Source: Streptomyces smaragdinus
Lineage (GTDB): Bacteria > Actinomycetota > Actinomycetes > Streptomycetales > Streptomycetaceae
Direction of reading: 5' to 3'
Length of the DNA: 43,539 bases
Assembly (NCBI RefSeq): GCF_009604385.1
Contig: NZ_WEGJ01000046.1
Location: forward strand, 1-43,539
In this document: positions 32,173-41,162 of the stretch, in pieces
Layout: every line of letters starts with the position of its first letter
How positions within the stretch are numbered: the first letter of the stretch is position 1
Made by a program: the position numbers and the translations under genes
Notes under the pieces: model-generated
What the model saw: only the letters and a program-made list of their open reading frames with translations
What the model was told of the DNA's origin: nothing
Database searches by the model: none

Positions 32173-32198
32173 TGACGTGCCCCGACCGGGGCACGTCA
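32173..32198. terminator. terminator of the caspase-lipase-pentapeptide operon
   Basis: A perfect 11-bp stem, TGACGTGCCCC (32173-32183) with GGGGCACGTCA (32188-32198), with a tetraloop, overlaps the stop codon of the last operon gene. Confidence 0.85.
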
Positions 32199-34136
32199 GC
32201 GCTTCACGCGGTTGCGCACGGCGAGGACGGCGAGCCCGAGCAGGGCTGGCTCAACCAGACGGGCGGTCATCTCGACGTACGTCCCGGTGGTGGTCAGGTC
32301 CTGTCCGGAGGCCCGGAAGATCACGGAGTTGGCCACCACCCGCAGGGATTTCTCGAACCGCGCGCCCGACAGCCGGTCGGCGTACGGTCCGTCGGGATTG
32401 ACGGGCGCCGGCTTCCTCGTCGTCAGGGTCACGTGACGGCCGTCGGTGGTTCCCGCGCTGACCGGGTCAGGGTCGCTCTGCGGCAGTCCCCACAGCATCA
32501 TGGCGAGCACGGTGGCCGTCATCGCCAGCACCAGCCAGGCCAGGGCACGTACGGCGCGCAGACCGTAGCCGGAGAGCGCCCAGTACAGCCGTAGCAGTGT
32601 CCGCTCACCGCGGGACACCGCGGCGTGGCGGCGCATCTCCATCTCGCCGTAGTAGAAGTCGGCCGCCCCCGGCTCGTTCCGGCCGTCCTCGAGCGCCTTG
32701 CGGAGCTGCCGGTAGACGGGCGCGAGCACGACGGGGTCAGGCGTCTCGGCTTCCGCTGGCGCGGGCGTCCAGCGGCCGCCGTACCGGGTCGCCCGCCAGT
32801 GGTGCTCCTCGGCGAGGGTCTGCCGGCGTATCCAGCGGGGGCCGCCCGGCGGCTGTGCCAGGCCGCAGCGGCCTTCGAGCCGCAGCTGGTCCAGATGGAC
32901 CGTTTCCACGAAGAGACAGTCGGCCAGATCGACGTCCGCCAGTACCAGGAACGCGGCGTCCACGCCCCTGACCGAGGTGACACGCACCGTGGCATCGATG
33001 AGGTCCGGTTCAGCGATCTTCCCGGTCTCCGGCGACACGAACCGCCGCGGCCGTCCGACGACGGTTACCGGGGACACCAGCACGGCATCGCTCAGGTCGA
33101 CCCGCGCGAACCGCAGCCGCAGTGCGGCGGTGGACGCCCAGCGCGCCTGCTGGAAGCGCACTTCCGGCGCGGCGGCCTCCAGCGTGACCGCCACCTCGAA
33201 CACGGCGCCGGAGAAGTCCACCGTCTCCGGACAGACCAGGGGCCCGATCCGGGCGGTGCGCCGGAACACCGTCCGCCGGAAACTCACCCCTGCCTCGAAC
33301 CCGGCCCCGGCGAACGACAGATCACCGCCGATCTCGGCCGCGTCGAATGTGGCCTCCGCCGCGAAGTGAGCCTCGGTGAACAGCATGTCCCCGCCGACGA
33401 TCGCTCCGTCGAAGCAGGTCCTGCCCCGGTGGAAACGCGTACCGTCGAAACACGCCCGGCCTTCGATCCGGACCTTCTCGAAGTCGCCACCCTCCTCGAA
33501 GACCGCCCCGTCGAAGGCGGCCTCCCCATCGACGACCGCCCCGGCGAAGGAGGCGAGGCCGGCGATGCGGACACCCGAGAAGTAGGCGTTACCGCACGTC
33601 ATGTCCTTGAACACGGCGCTCCGGCCGACCTCGCGGACGTTGAAATGCACCGCGCCCTCGACCTCTGCCCCGTAGAACCAGGCGTCACCGCCCACGTAGG
33701 TGTCGTCGAGCCACACATCCCCCGCGACCCGCGCCGCGCCGAGGCGGAAATCACCCTCCACCCGCACCTCGCGGACATACACGTTTCCGTCGAACACGGC
33801 TGACGCGAAGGAGCAGAAGCCGCTGAAGTCGATCCCCTCGAGCTCCGCGTCACCGGTGAACCGCGCCTCGTCGAACGACACGTCCCCCACCCGTGCCCGC
33901 CCGCTGCCTGGATCCCTGAGCGGTGCGAGGAGCTCGTCGAGCAGGCTCTGGGTGAAGGGCGTGCCCCGGTGGTCGAGGTCCATTCCGGGGGTGAGCGAGG
34001 CCAGATGGGCGGCCCGTCCGGCGTCGTCCAGATGCGCCAGACAGAGCGTGTACGCGCCCACCGTGCGCCCGCGGCAGTGTTCCCCCGTGTCGATGTGTCC
34101 GCACCGCGGCCAGGCGGGGGCTTCGGTTCGGGTCAT
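32196..34136 (-). CDS. pentapeptide-repeat-like protein with two C-terminal membrane segments
   Basis: A 646-residue protein. A Cys/His cluster opens it (RCGHIDTGEHCRGRT, LCLAHL). Residues about 85-330 form a right-handed beta-helix of degenerate five-residue units (VSFDEARFTGDAELEGIDFS, ATFDAAEIGGDLSFAGAGFE). A second helical part follows (YRQLRKALEDGRNEPGAADF). Two TM helices lie near residues 543-563 (LAWLVLAMTATVLAMMLWGL) and 625-640. Between them, FRASGQDLTTTGTYVEMTAR loosely resembles a pore-loop region of 2TM channels. As the third gene of the operon, 13 bp after the lipase gene, it may be the membrane-acting component. Channel function is inference. Confidence 0.8.
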   Translation of the reverse strand: MTRTEAPAWPRCGHIDTGEHCRGRTVGAYTLCLAHLDDAGRAAHLASLTPGMDLDHRGTPFTQSLLDELLAPLRDPGSGRARVGDVSFDEARFTGDAELEGIDFSGFCSFASAVFDGNVYVREVRVEGDFRLGAARVAGDVWLDDTYVGGDAWFYGAEVEGAVHFNVREVGRSAVFKDMTCGNAYFSGVRIAGLASFAGAVVDGEAAFDGAVFEEGGDFEKVRIEGRACFDGTRFHRGRTCFDGAIVGGDMLFTEAHFAAEATFDAAEIGGDLSFAGAGFEAGVSFRRTVFRRTARIGPLVCPETVDFSGAVFEVAVTLEAAAPEVRFQQARWASTAALRLRFARVDLSDAVLVSPVTVVGRPRRFVSPETGKIAEPDLIDATVRVTSVRGVDAAFLVLADVDLADCLFVETVHLDQLRLEGRCGLAQPPGGPRWIRRQTLAEEHHWRATRYGGRWTPAPAEAETPDPVVLAPVYRQLRKALEDGRNEPGAADFYYGEMEMRRHAAVSRGERTLLRLYWALSGYGLRAVRALAWLVLAMTATVLAMMLWGLPQSDPDPVSAGTTDGRHVTLTTRKPAPVNPDGPYADRLSGARFEKSLRVVANSVIFRASGQDLTTTGTYVEMTARLVEPALLGLAVLAVRNRVKR

Positions 34137-34149
34137 CCCAGTCCCCGTT

Positions 34150-35529
34150 TCATACCGCCACGACCGTCACGTCCTTCCGGTCGCGCTTCTTCGGGTGGTC
34201 GACCATTGCCTCGACCACCCAGCGTCCGGGGGCGACTTCCGGTTCGGCCCGGTACCGGTCCGGCCCGTGCGGGCGGAAGACGACAGGCTGCTTGTCGGTC
34301 CGGCCCGAGCGCCACATGAAGGTGCGCAGATCGCGGCCCAGGAGGTCACGCCCCAGCAACTCGACCACGAACGGTCGGCCGGCGGCGACCGGGTTGCGCG
34401 GGAAGTGCAGGATGATGCCTTCTCCACCGGCGAGGTCAGGGGCGGGCGGGTCTCCCGCGCGGACCGCGAGCATCGCGTCCCGGAGCACGTGGCCGCTCGC
34501 CAGGTCTGCGTTCCGGACATCGGTCCACAGCATGGGGTCCCCGCCGGTCCAGTCTGCGACGGCCGACCGGCGCGGCACGGTCCCGTCCCCGTTTCCGGGT
34601 AGGCCGCCGGTGATCCGTGACCCGTCGGAGGAGAGCACGAGCGACTCGGGGCTCGGGAAGTCGATACTGCCGAGACAGTGCACGGTGTAGGGGAGCGGGC
34701 CGGCCCGTCGGTGCTCGTCGCACGCCGCGCGGAACTCCTCCCGGAAGGCAATCGCCGCGAGGACGGCATCGCCCGGCAGCCCGGGAACCGGGTAGCGGCC
34801 GTCGGTGAGCTGCCGCTCGCGGCTCTTGCCTTCGACCCGTACGGCGGGATATCCGGGCAGCAGCTCGGCGACCGCCGGCAGGGTGAGCGCCCAGTCGCGC
34901 AGCGCCTCGTTCAGCCGGGCTGCCGCTGCCGCGCCGGGTCCCGCGCCCTCGGGAACCGCGTGTCCGGCCAGCAGCCGGGCGGCCTGCACCAGTCCCTGCT
35001 GCGGCGTGCCAAGGGTGACGAGGGCGCGGGCGGTTTCCCGGCCGTTCCCGTGTTCCAGGTAGTGCCGTCCGATCAGCCCGCCCGTCGAGTGGCCGACCAG
35101 AATGACACGCGGATCGTCCTCCCGTTCCGGGTAATGCGCATCGACCTCCCCACGCCACCGCTCAAGCTCACGCGTTACCCGTTCCTTCAGCCGCCGGGCC
35201 ACCAGCCTGTGGGACAGCCGCCAGTCGTAGCCGAACGGCACGAACTGTGCGTCGAGCGGGTCGCCGAGAGCGGCACGGAGATCGGGATAGCCCATGCAGG
35301 ACATCAGCCCGGGTACGGAGTCGGGGACCTGGAGCAGCGCGTCGGCGTCCAGCCGGAAGGGGTCCTCGGGCGGTGCGTCCCCCAGCCCCGGCGGGAGGGT
35401 CACCTCGGTGAGCGCCGGGACCACCGGGGCGAGCAGCCGCTCGGTGCACCGGGCCCACACGTCCTGGCCGTCGCGGAGCAGCCGGGTACCCAGAAACCCC
35501 GGGACGAATACCACCAGATCGTGTTTCAT
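34150..35529 (-). CDS. LCAT/PGAP1-type alpha/beta-hydrolase (lipase or acyltransferase)
   Basis: A 459-residue cytosolic serine hydrolase. VVFVPGFLGTRLL (6-18) forms the oxyanion region. FGYDWRL (99-105) and VGHSTGGL with nucleophile Ser148 match the lecithin:cholesterol acyltransferase fold (PF02450). DGTVPRRSAV carries the likely acid, and NADLASGHVLRD the likely catalytic His. A beta-rich ~90-residue C-terminal domain follows. There is no signal peptide, so it would act inside the cell, plausibly on membrane lipids. Its ATG overlaps the stop of the caspase-STAND gene (ATGA, 35526-35529), so the two are translationally coupled. Likely an effector of the system. Confidence 0.87.
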   Translation of the reverse strand: MKHDLVVFVPGFLGTRLLRDGQDVWARCTERLLAPVVPALTEVTLPPGLGDAPPEDPFRLDADALLQVPDSVPGLMSCMGYPDLRAALGDPLDAQFVPFGYDWRLSHRLVARRLKERVTRELERWRGEVDAHYPEREDDPRVILVGHSTGGLIGRHYLEHGNGRETARALVTLGTPQQGLVQAARLLAGHAVPEGAGPGAAAAARLNEALRDWALTLPAVAELLPGYPAVRVEGKSRERQLTDGRYPVPGLPGDAVLAAIAFREEFRAACDEHRRAGPLPYTVHCLGSIDFPSPESLVLSSDGSRITGGLPGNGDGTVPRRSAVADWTGGDPMLWTDVRNADLASGHVLRDAMLAVRAGDPPAPDLAGGEGIILHFPRNPVAAGRPFVVELLGRDLLGRDLRTFMWRSGRTDKQPVVFRPHGPDRYRAEPEVAPGRWVVEAMVDHPKKRDRKDVTVVAV

Positions 35530-38500
35530 GCACTCTCCCCGTGTTTGGCGCCGAAGAACGTGTGCGGAAGCCGGATCAGATCGCAGCGGTCCTCCCCCTG
35601 CAACGCGATCACCAGACCTTCCGGGTCCATCGCGGTACGGACGGCGTGCACGGTGTACCCCCGAGTGGGGATCGCCGGTCCCTCCAACCAGGTCCTCGAC
35701 CACAGGTCCCAGGCGCGGTGAACGGTCTCAGGGGTGCAGAGCAGCAGGACGGGCCGCTCCACGGGGCCGACGAACACCAGGGATGTCACGTCGGGGAAAT
35801 CTCCCGGCAGCCGCTCCGGAGGATGGATGCTTGCGCCGTCCCCACCCGAGGGGGAGCAGTCCCTGACGTAGACGGAGTCGTGTTCCGCCCAGGCGAGCAG
35901 CGGAATCGAGGCGTCATCCTCGTCGTCGTACAACTCCCCGAGGGCGAGGCAGGAGGGGGCGGCCGTGAGCAGGACGCGCTGTTCGACGCCGTGTCCGTCC
36001 TCGCGCCAGACCTTCAGCTGGTCGCTGAGATCACCGGCCGTCCAGTACGAACCGTCCCGCAGGACCCTGGTGTCGACCCCGCAGAACCCGCGGTCCGCAC
36101 GGACGGCGGACAGTTCCGTCCCGGTGGACGAGACATCGGCCGGGATCTCGTGCCGTACCAGCCGCCGGCCGTCGGCCACGCTCAGCCGTAGCGTCCCGGC
36201 GTCCGGTCCGCCGGTGAGGCTCAGCGCGCGGGCCGGTGTACCGGCGTCACCGCCGAGCCGGATATCCCGGTGGACGACGACCGACAGGCCTTCGTCGAGC
36301 TGCCACAGCCGTACGATCCGCCCGGCCGCGGCGGCCACAGTCCAGCCGCCGGCCGTCCGCGCGGCGGCCACCGCTGTCACCGTCCGTCCCTCGTGGGCGA
36401 GTTCGGTAGCGGGCAGAGCAGCCGGATCCCCCTGTCGGGGGCGGGAGACGCGGACCCGGTCGTGCCACGCGCGGCACAGCAGGGGCGGCCCGTCCGGCGC
36501 GTCGGCCAGGTCCACCACCGGGCGCTCGTTGCTCGGCCGCCGCTGGATCCCGTACCCGGCGGCCAGCGCGGGGACCACGTCCACCACCCGGATGAACGGG
36601 CCGTCGGCGACCGCGAGCAGTCCCCGGCCGCCGGGCTCGAACGCCATGGCGCCTTCCCGGGGGGCGTTCAGCACAAGCGTGGCCTCGCGGTCCGATCCGA
36701 CGGACCAGATCCGCACGGCCACCTCTTCGTATCCGGCGATCAGCAATTCCTCGCCGTACAGCCCGAAGGCCAGGCCGCGTGCGTTCGAGGGGTACTCCGT
36801 CACCAGGTCCACGACCGGGTCGCGGCCGGACACGGCCGTGCAGCGCCACACGTACACGGCGGTCCCGTCCGCGACGGCGAAGAAACCCTCCCGGGCGGAG
36901 ACCGCGAGCGTCGCGGCGGCCATCGTGGGCGCCGCCAGGGACACGCCGGGATCGGCCCGGCAGGCGCGCAGCCGGTCGACCCCGGCGCGCGTGCGGTCCG
37001 CCTCGAACAGCTCCACCCGCTCGGCACCCGCCGTCAGAACGAACATCCGCGAGCCCAGGGTGAGGGCCGCGAGTTGCCGCACGTCGGCCATGAGGACTTC
37101 CCTCAGCTGTGTGTCCAGATGCTCGCCGCTCCTCCAGGACCACACCCACACCCGGTCCCCGTCGGCCGCCAGGGCCACGCTCTCGCCCTCGACCTCGGCC
37201 ACCGCCAGGGCGCGCAGGGTGCCGCCCCAGCGGTACGCCTGATCCGGGGTCCGGGTGCCGGTCCGCCAGAAGTACACCGCCTGGTCGTCGCGGGCGACGG
37301 TGGCCCAGCCGGACCCGGCCCCCACCTCACGCACCTCGCTGAGGGCGCGTCCGCGCTCCCCGCCGGTCCGGGGCAACCGCCGGCTCAGCAGCCGGGACCC
37401 GGACTCCGGGTGCAGGACCTGGACCTCGCCCAGCCCGCCGGCGGACAGGGTGCCGGTGTGCGTCAGCCCCGCCGTCCGGGTCCCGGCGCGCCAGCTCAGC
37501 GCCTGCGCGCCGCCCGGCGGGGCTGTCTGGCGCCACTCCGGGGGGTCCGGCGGGACATCGGTCCAGAACTCCTGCCAGGGCAGGAAGCCGTCCAGCGTCC
37601 GGTACGTCGCATTGCGGTGGCTGACGAAGGCGGCGGCGCTGAGCAGGGCCTTCCGCTCCAGCAGCAGCTCCTCCTTCTCGGCCTGCGACGGAGTGCCGGT
37701 CACTCGGGGGAACGAATCCGCGACCCTGCCGTACAACGCCGCGCCGTCGCAGTCCCGGGCCAGCCCCGCCGCGAGCGGCAGCATGACGTCGGGATTCGTG
37801 TGCAGCAGGAAACCCGTGTCCTCGAAAAGCTCTCGCAGGGCGTCCGGCCCCACCTGGGCAGCGTGAGCGCCCAGATACTCGCGGGTGTACTCGTCGGCCC
37901 CACCCCAGTCGCCAGCCCGGGCGCGCAGAGCGTCGAGCACCCTGCGGTGGGCCTCGGGGGCGGTCCAACCGCCCCCGGAGAGAAAGAAGTCACCGTAGCC
38001 GGGGTGGGCCAGCTGACGGCGGACCCGCCTCGCCTCCTGCCCCCCGCCGTCGCTCTGGGAGGCGACGATGCCGCCGTCGGCACCACGGCACACGTTCCGC
38101 AGATCCTCCGCGGTGAGCTCGGGGCTGCCGTCCGTACGCAGGGCGTTCGCGAGTGTCAGCCAAGTCTTGTCCGGGGTGAGGCCGGGTCCCTGGACCACCG
38201 CCAGCGCCCGCAGCACCTCGTGGGCGCGCTCCGCGCCCGGCTGTTCGCTCAGGTGGCGCGTCTCCTCCGCCAGACGGGTGTGCAGGTCCACGCCGCCGTG
38301 GCGGAGCCACGCCAGCAGCTCGGTCTCGGAGGCCATCGTGACCCGCCGGGCGAGTTCGGTCGCGGCCAGCCGGGCCACCAGGAACAGACCGCGGCTCTGT
38401 GCGGCGATCGTTTCGGCGGTCCACTCGCGGTCCTCGCGACGGGCGTCGCCCCGGTACGGCGAGGTCCCGCTGTCCAGTACGGACAGCACCATGCCGGTGA

Positions 38501-40040
38501 TGCTCGCGCGCGAATCCTCGTCGTCGTCCAGGACCACGGGGTCGACGCTCAGTTCGAGGGCGTCCAGCAGCGATTCCTCCTCCGCCGTCGCGGTGGTACG
38601 GCGGCGGGGCTGTGTCCGGGTGCCGACGACCACCCGGATTCCGGGGGTGTTCGCCAGCGGGCCGAGCACATGCCGGGCGATCACGTACGCCTGGTCGGGG
38701 AGTGCCTCGTCGAGCGCGTCAAACAGCAGGTTCACCGTGCCCGCCCCGGCGACCAACTGCCGGAAGGCATCCGTGAACTTCTCCGACATCACCGGTTCCT
38801 CGGGCATCGGCGGCGCTCCGTCGATGCCCGCCAGCACCTCCCGCAGCTGCGCGGCCAGCGAATGGGCGGACTGGCCGCTGCAGCTCAGCACCGCGTGAAT
38901 GGTTCCCGCGCGGGGCAGCGTCGCGGGGTCGAGGTCCGGTCCGCGGGTTTCGCGCCAGCTCGCCAGGGAGGTGAGGGCCAGCCGGCCGAGCAGCGCGGTC
39001 TTTCCGGTGCCCGCCCGGCCGGTCACCGCGAGCATCCCCCTCGGATGGGTGTCGAGCCAGCGCACGATCCGGCTCAGCGCGTCCCGGCGGCCGACGAAGT
39101 GGCGGATGAGATGGCTGTCCTCCTCCAGGCCGAACTGCTCGGCCTCGATCCACGGCTTGCGCCGAGTCAGTGAGGCGGGCGTGTACAACGGCAGATCGGT
39201 CTGCCGGTAATAGGGGTTGTCGAGGAAGTCGTTGGGAAGCCCCCGCACCTCCCGGCAGTCCGGCCGCTGCGACGGATCGTCCAGACCGTCGTCCACCGCC
39301 TCCGCGTCCACGGCACGGCAGAGATACGGCAGCGGCAGATACAGCGCGGAGGGCTCGAACGGACGGGCCTGGTCGTCCGCCACGAACTCAGGCTTCGCCA
39401 GCGCCGCCTCCAGCCATGTCACCCAGCGACCCGCGGCCACCTGCGCGTCCGCCCCGGACGTACCGATGACGGCGAAACCCTTGCGCCGGCTCTCGTGCGC
39501 CCGGATCACCGCGGGATCACGTTCCAGCTCCACGGCGTGCCGTACCGCCTCGCCCAGGGAGTTGTAGCTCCGGGAGGAACAGGCGTCGATGATCAGCAGG
39601 GTGTCCGCCTCGTACTCCGGCCGCAGCAGGAAACCCACCAGTTCGAGCATGGAGACCGCCCGGGCGGGGTCGAACTCCCCCGTCTGCCAGGAGTCGGCGC
39701 AGGCGAGGAAGTAGCCTTCGTCGCCACGCTGGACGCCGTGCCCCGTCCAGTACAGGATCTTCCGCCGGGCTCCGTTGGTCAGGAACTGTTCCAGCCCCGA
39801 CCACAACTGCCCGCGGGTCGCCCCGCTCCGGTCGGCCCGGAGTTCCCCGCCGAACCCCAGCCTTTCCCGCACGGTGCCGGTGAAGCGGTCGCGGACCTCG
39901 TTCAGTTGCGGGCGGCGCAGCCGCTGCCGTTCCACCGGGTCCGGATGGAGATATTCCGGTACGGCGATCGTGGCCACCAGGGATGTCGCGCGTCGCTCGG
40001 CCTTCAGTAACGCCGGCCGGTCCGGGTCGTTTCGTACCAT
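35526..40040 (-). CDS. caspase-like protease fused to a STAND NTPase and C-terminal propeller
   Basis: A 1504-residue protein. Residues ~15-215 are a caspase-type C14 domain: catalytic His101 in LYWTGHGV and Cys154 in LLIIDACSS. From ~315 a STAND P-loop ATPase follows: HFVGRRDALSR, Walker A GRAGTGKT (341-348), Walker B LLFDALDEA. Middle region ~500-800 is helical, like a winged-helix/TPR arm. Residues ~850-1500 contain many beta-propeller blades (VWVWSWRSG, VYVWRCTA, VRIWSVGSD, VRLWQLDEG, LKVWREDG) of degenerate WD40 type. Logic: propeller senses, NTPase oligomerises, caspase is released. The ATG at 40040 (MVRNDPDR) is chosen after GGGGGG; 81 more in-frame bases lie upstream. First gene of the operon. 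Confidence 0.88.
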   Translation of the reverse strand: MVRNDPDRPALLKAERRATSLVATIAVPEYLHPDPVERQRLRRPQLNEVRDRFTGTVRERLGFGGELRADRSGATRGQLWSGLEQFLTNGARRKILYWTGHGVQRGDEGYFLACADSWQTGEFDPARAVSMLELVGFLLRPEYEADTLLIIDACSSRSYNSLGEAVRHAVELERDPAVIRAHESRRKGFAVIGTSGADAQVAAGRWVTWLEAALAKPEFVADDQARPFEPSALYLPLPYLCRAVDAEAVDDGLDDPSQRPDCREVRGLPNDFLDNPYYRQTDLPLYTPASLTRRKPWIEAEQFGLEEDSHLIRHFVGRRDALSRIVRWLDTHPRGMLAVTGRAGTGKTALLGRLALTSLASWRETRGPDLDPATLPRAGTIHAVLSCSGQSAHSLAAQLREVLAGIDGAPPMPEEPVMSEKFTDAFRQLVAGAGTVNLLFDALDEALPDQAYVIARHVLGPLANTPGIRVVVGTRTQPRRRTTATAEEESLLDALELSVDPVVLDDDEDSRASITGMVLSVLDSGTSPYRGDARREDREWTAETIAAQSRGLFLVARLAATELARRVTMASETELLAWLRHGGVDLHTRLAEETRHLSEQPGAERAHEVLRALAVVQGPGLTPDKTWLTLANALRTDGSPELTAEDLRNVCRGADGGIVASQSDGGGQEARRVRRQLAHPGYGDFFLSGGGWTAPEAHRRVLDALRARAGDWGGADEYTREYLGAHAAQVGPDALRELFEDTGFLLHTNPDVMLPLAAGLARDCDGAALYGRVADSFPRVTGTPSQAEKEELLLERKALLSAAAFVSHRNATYRTLDGFLPWQEFWTDVPPDPPEWRQTAPPGGAQALSWRAGTRTAGLTHTGTLSAGGLGEVQVLHPESGSRLLSRRLPRTGGERGRALSEVREVGAGSGWATVARDDQAVYFWRTGTRTPDQAYRWGGTLRALAVAEVEGESVALAADGDRVWVWSWRSGEHLDTQLREVLMADVRQLAALTLGSRMFVLTAGAERVELFEADRTRAGVDRLRACRADPGVSLAAPTMAAATLAVSAREGFFAVADGTAVYVWRCTAVSGRDPVVDLVTEYPSNARGLAFGLYGEELLIAGYEEVAVRIWSVGSDREATLVLNAPREGAMAFEPGGRGLLAVADGPFIRVVDVVPALAAGYGIQRRPSNERPVVDLADAPDGPPLLCRAWHDRVRVSRPRQGDPAALPATELAHEGRTVTAVAAARTAGGWTVAAAAGRIVRLWQLDEGLSVVVHRDIRLGGDAGTPARALSLTGGPDAGTLRLSVADGRRLVRHEIPADVSSTGTELSAVRADRGFCGVDTRVLRDGSYWTAGDLSDQLKVWREDGHGVEQRVLLTAAPSCLALGELYDDEDDASIPLLAWAEHDSVYVRDCSPSGGDGASIHPPERLPGDFPDVTSLVFVGPVERPVLLLCTPETVHRAWDLWSRTWLEGPAIPTRGYTVHAVRTAMDPEGLVIALQGEDRCDLIRLPHTFFGAKHGESA

Positions 40041-40095
40041 GAGATCGACAGCCCCCCCGATTGTCCAACACAGCTTATTGACAGTGGAGTCGGCG

Positions 40096-41094
40096 ATGCG
40101 AGCGATGCGAGACAGATTCACCGTGGTCGGCCGGGCAACGGGCTGTCATCTCTTCGAGGGCGACGGGACCCGGCCCATCGACGAGGAGAACGTCCACGTC
40201 AAGTACACGCCGCGGCGGGTGGAGTTCCCGGAGGAGATCGCCGGCTGGCGGCGGGCCATCGAGGTGGAGGAGGAGCGCAAGGAGGCCGCCGGTCTGCCGC
40301 ACCGCTGGAACAACGCGCGCTTCGCGGTCGAGCGGGTGGTGGTCACCCGTACCCATCTGGCCGAGGTGCCCGTGGTGTCCCTTACCCTGCGGGACGCGGA
40401 CTACTTCGACTTCCTCACCACCTCGCTCAACCTGGACCGGCGCCAAAGGAACGGCCGCACCTTGCGCGAGCAGTATCTGGAGGGCCGCGACCCGGCCGAC
40501 GCGCCCTCCTGGATGAACTGCAGCTTCGGTATCAACGTGGCCCTGGAGACCGGCAAGGACGGCAAGATGCTGTTCTCCCGGCGCAGCGCTCTGGTCGCCG
40601 GGCCGAACAGCGCCCGGTGGAACTCCTCCGCCAACGAAGGCATGGCCCAGCAGCATGATCTGCCCGGCGACGGCGGTCCGGTCAGCCTGCACGCGGTCGC
40701 GCGCCGCGCCATCTACGAGGAGCTCGCCGTGCACGACGGGGACCGGACCCGGGTGGAGCTGCTCGGGTTCGGGCTCGATCTGGTCAACCACCAGTGGGCC
40801 GCGTTCTTCCGCGCGGTAGCCCCCGGGCTCGACGAGGCGGCGCTGCGGCTGCGCTGGACGCGGGGTGTCACCGACAAGTGGGAGCACGACCGGTTCGAGT
40901 TCGTGGACGCGAACCCGGAGTCGGTGCTCGGGTTCATTGCGGACGAACCGGAAGGGCGGTGGACACCGTGTGCGCCGACTCTGTTCTACCTGGCCCTGGT
41001 ACGAGGCGCGGTCGAGCGCGCGGGCGGTGACCCGAGCGGCAGGTTCGCGGTGGAGGAGGCGGAGCAGGAGATCGTGTCGGCCCGCAGTCTGTGA
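40096..41094 (+). CDS. Nudix-like protein divergent from the caspase operon
   Basis: A 332-residue soluble protein. The ATG at 40096 has GGAG 6 nt before it; the ATG at 40105 is an alternative. It resembles the Nudix fold: FGINVALETGKDGKMLFSRR, SANEGMAQQHDLPGDGG, then RRAIYEELAV (204-212), which looks like the REUXEEXGU half of a Nudix box but has Ala205 in place of the first Glu, and WAAFFRAVAPGLDEA. A key metal ligand is thus missing, so it may bind a nucleotide-like ligand without hydrolysis. The 55-bp divergent gap with the caspase-STAND gene implies common control. Family call is tentative. Confidence 0.7.
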   Translation: MRAMRDRFTVVGRATGCHLFEGDGTRPIDEENVHVKYTPRRVEFPEEIAGWRRAIEVEEERKEAAGLPHRWNNARFAVERVVVTRTHLAEVPVVSLTLRDADYFDFLTTSLNLDRRQRNGRTLREQYLEGRDPADAPSWMNCSFGINVALETGKDGKMLFSRRSALVAGPNSARWNSSANEGMAQQHDLPGDGGPVSLHAVARRAIYEELAVHDGDRTRVELLGFGLDLVNHQWAAFFRAVAPGLDEAALRLRWTRGVTDKWEHDRFEFVDANPESVLGFIADEPEGRWTPCAPTLFYLALVRGAVERAGGDPSGRFAVEEAEQEIVSARSL

Positions 41095-41162
41095 CTCACG
41101 GGTTGTATGCGGGTGCACGTCGGCGCCCCCGCTGGCGGGACCTCTGCGAGGTGTAGCGGGCG

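Noticed and set aside
36270..39173. A 967-codon plus-strand open frame inside the caspase-STAND gene
   Set aside because: It is a shadow; the minus strand shows the caspase, Walker and propeller motifs in one frame.
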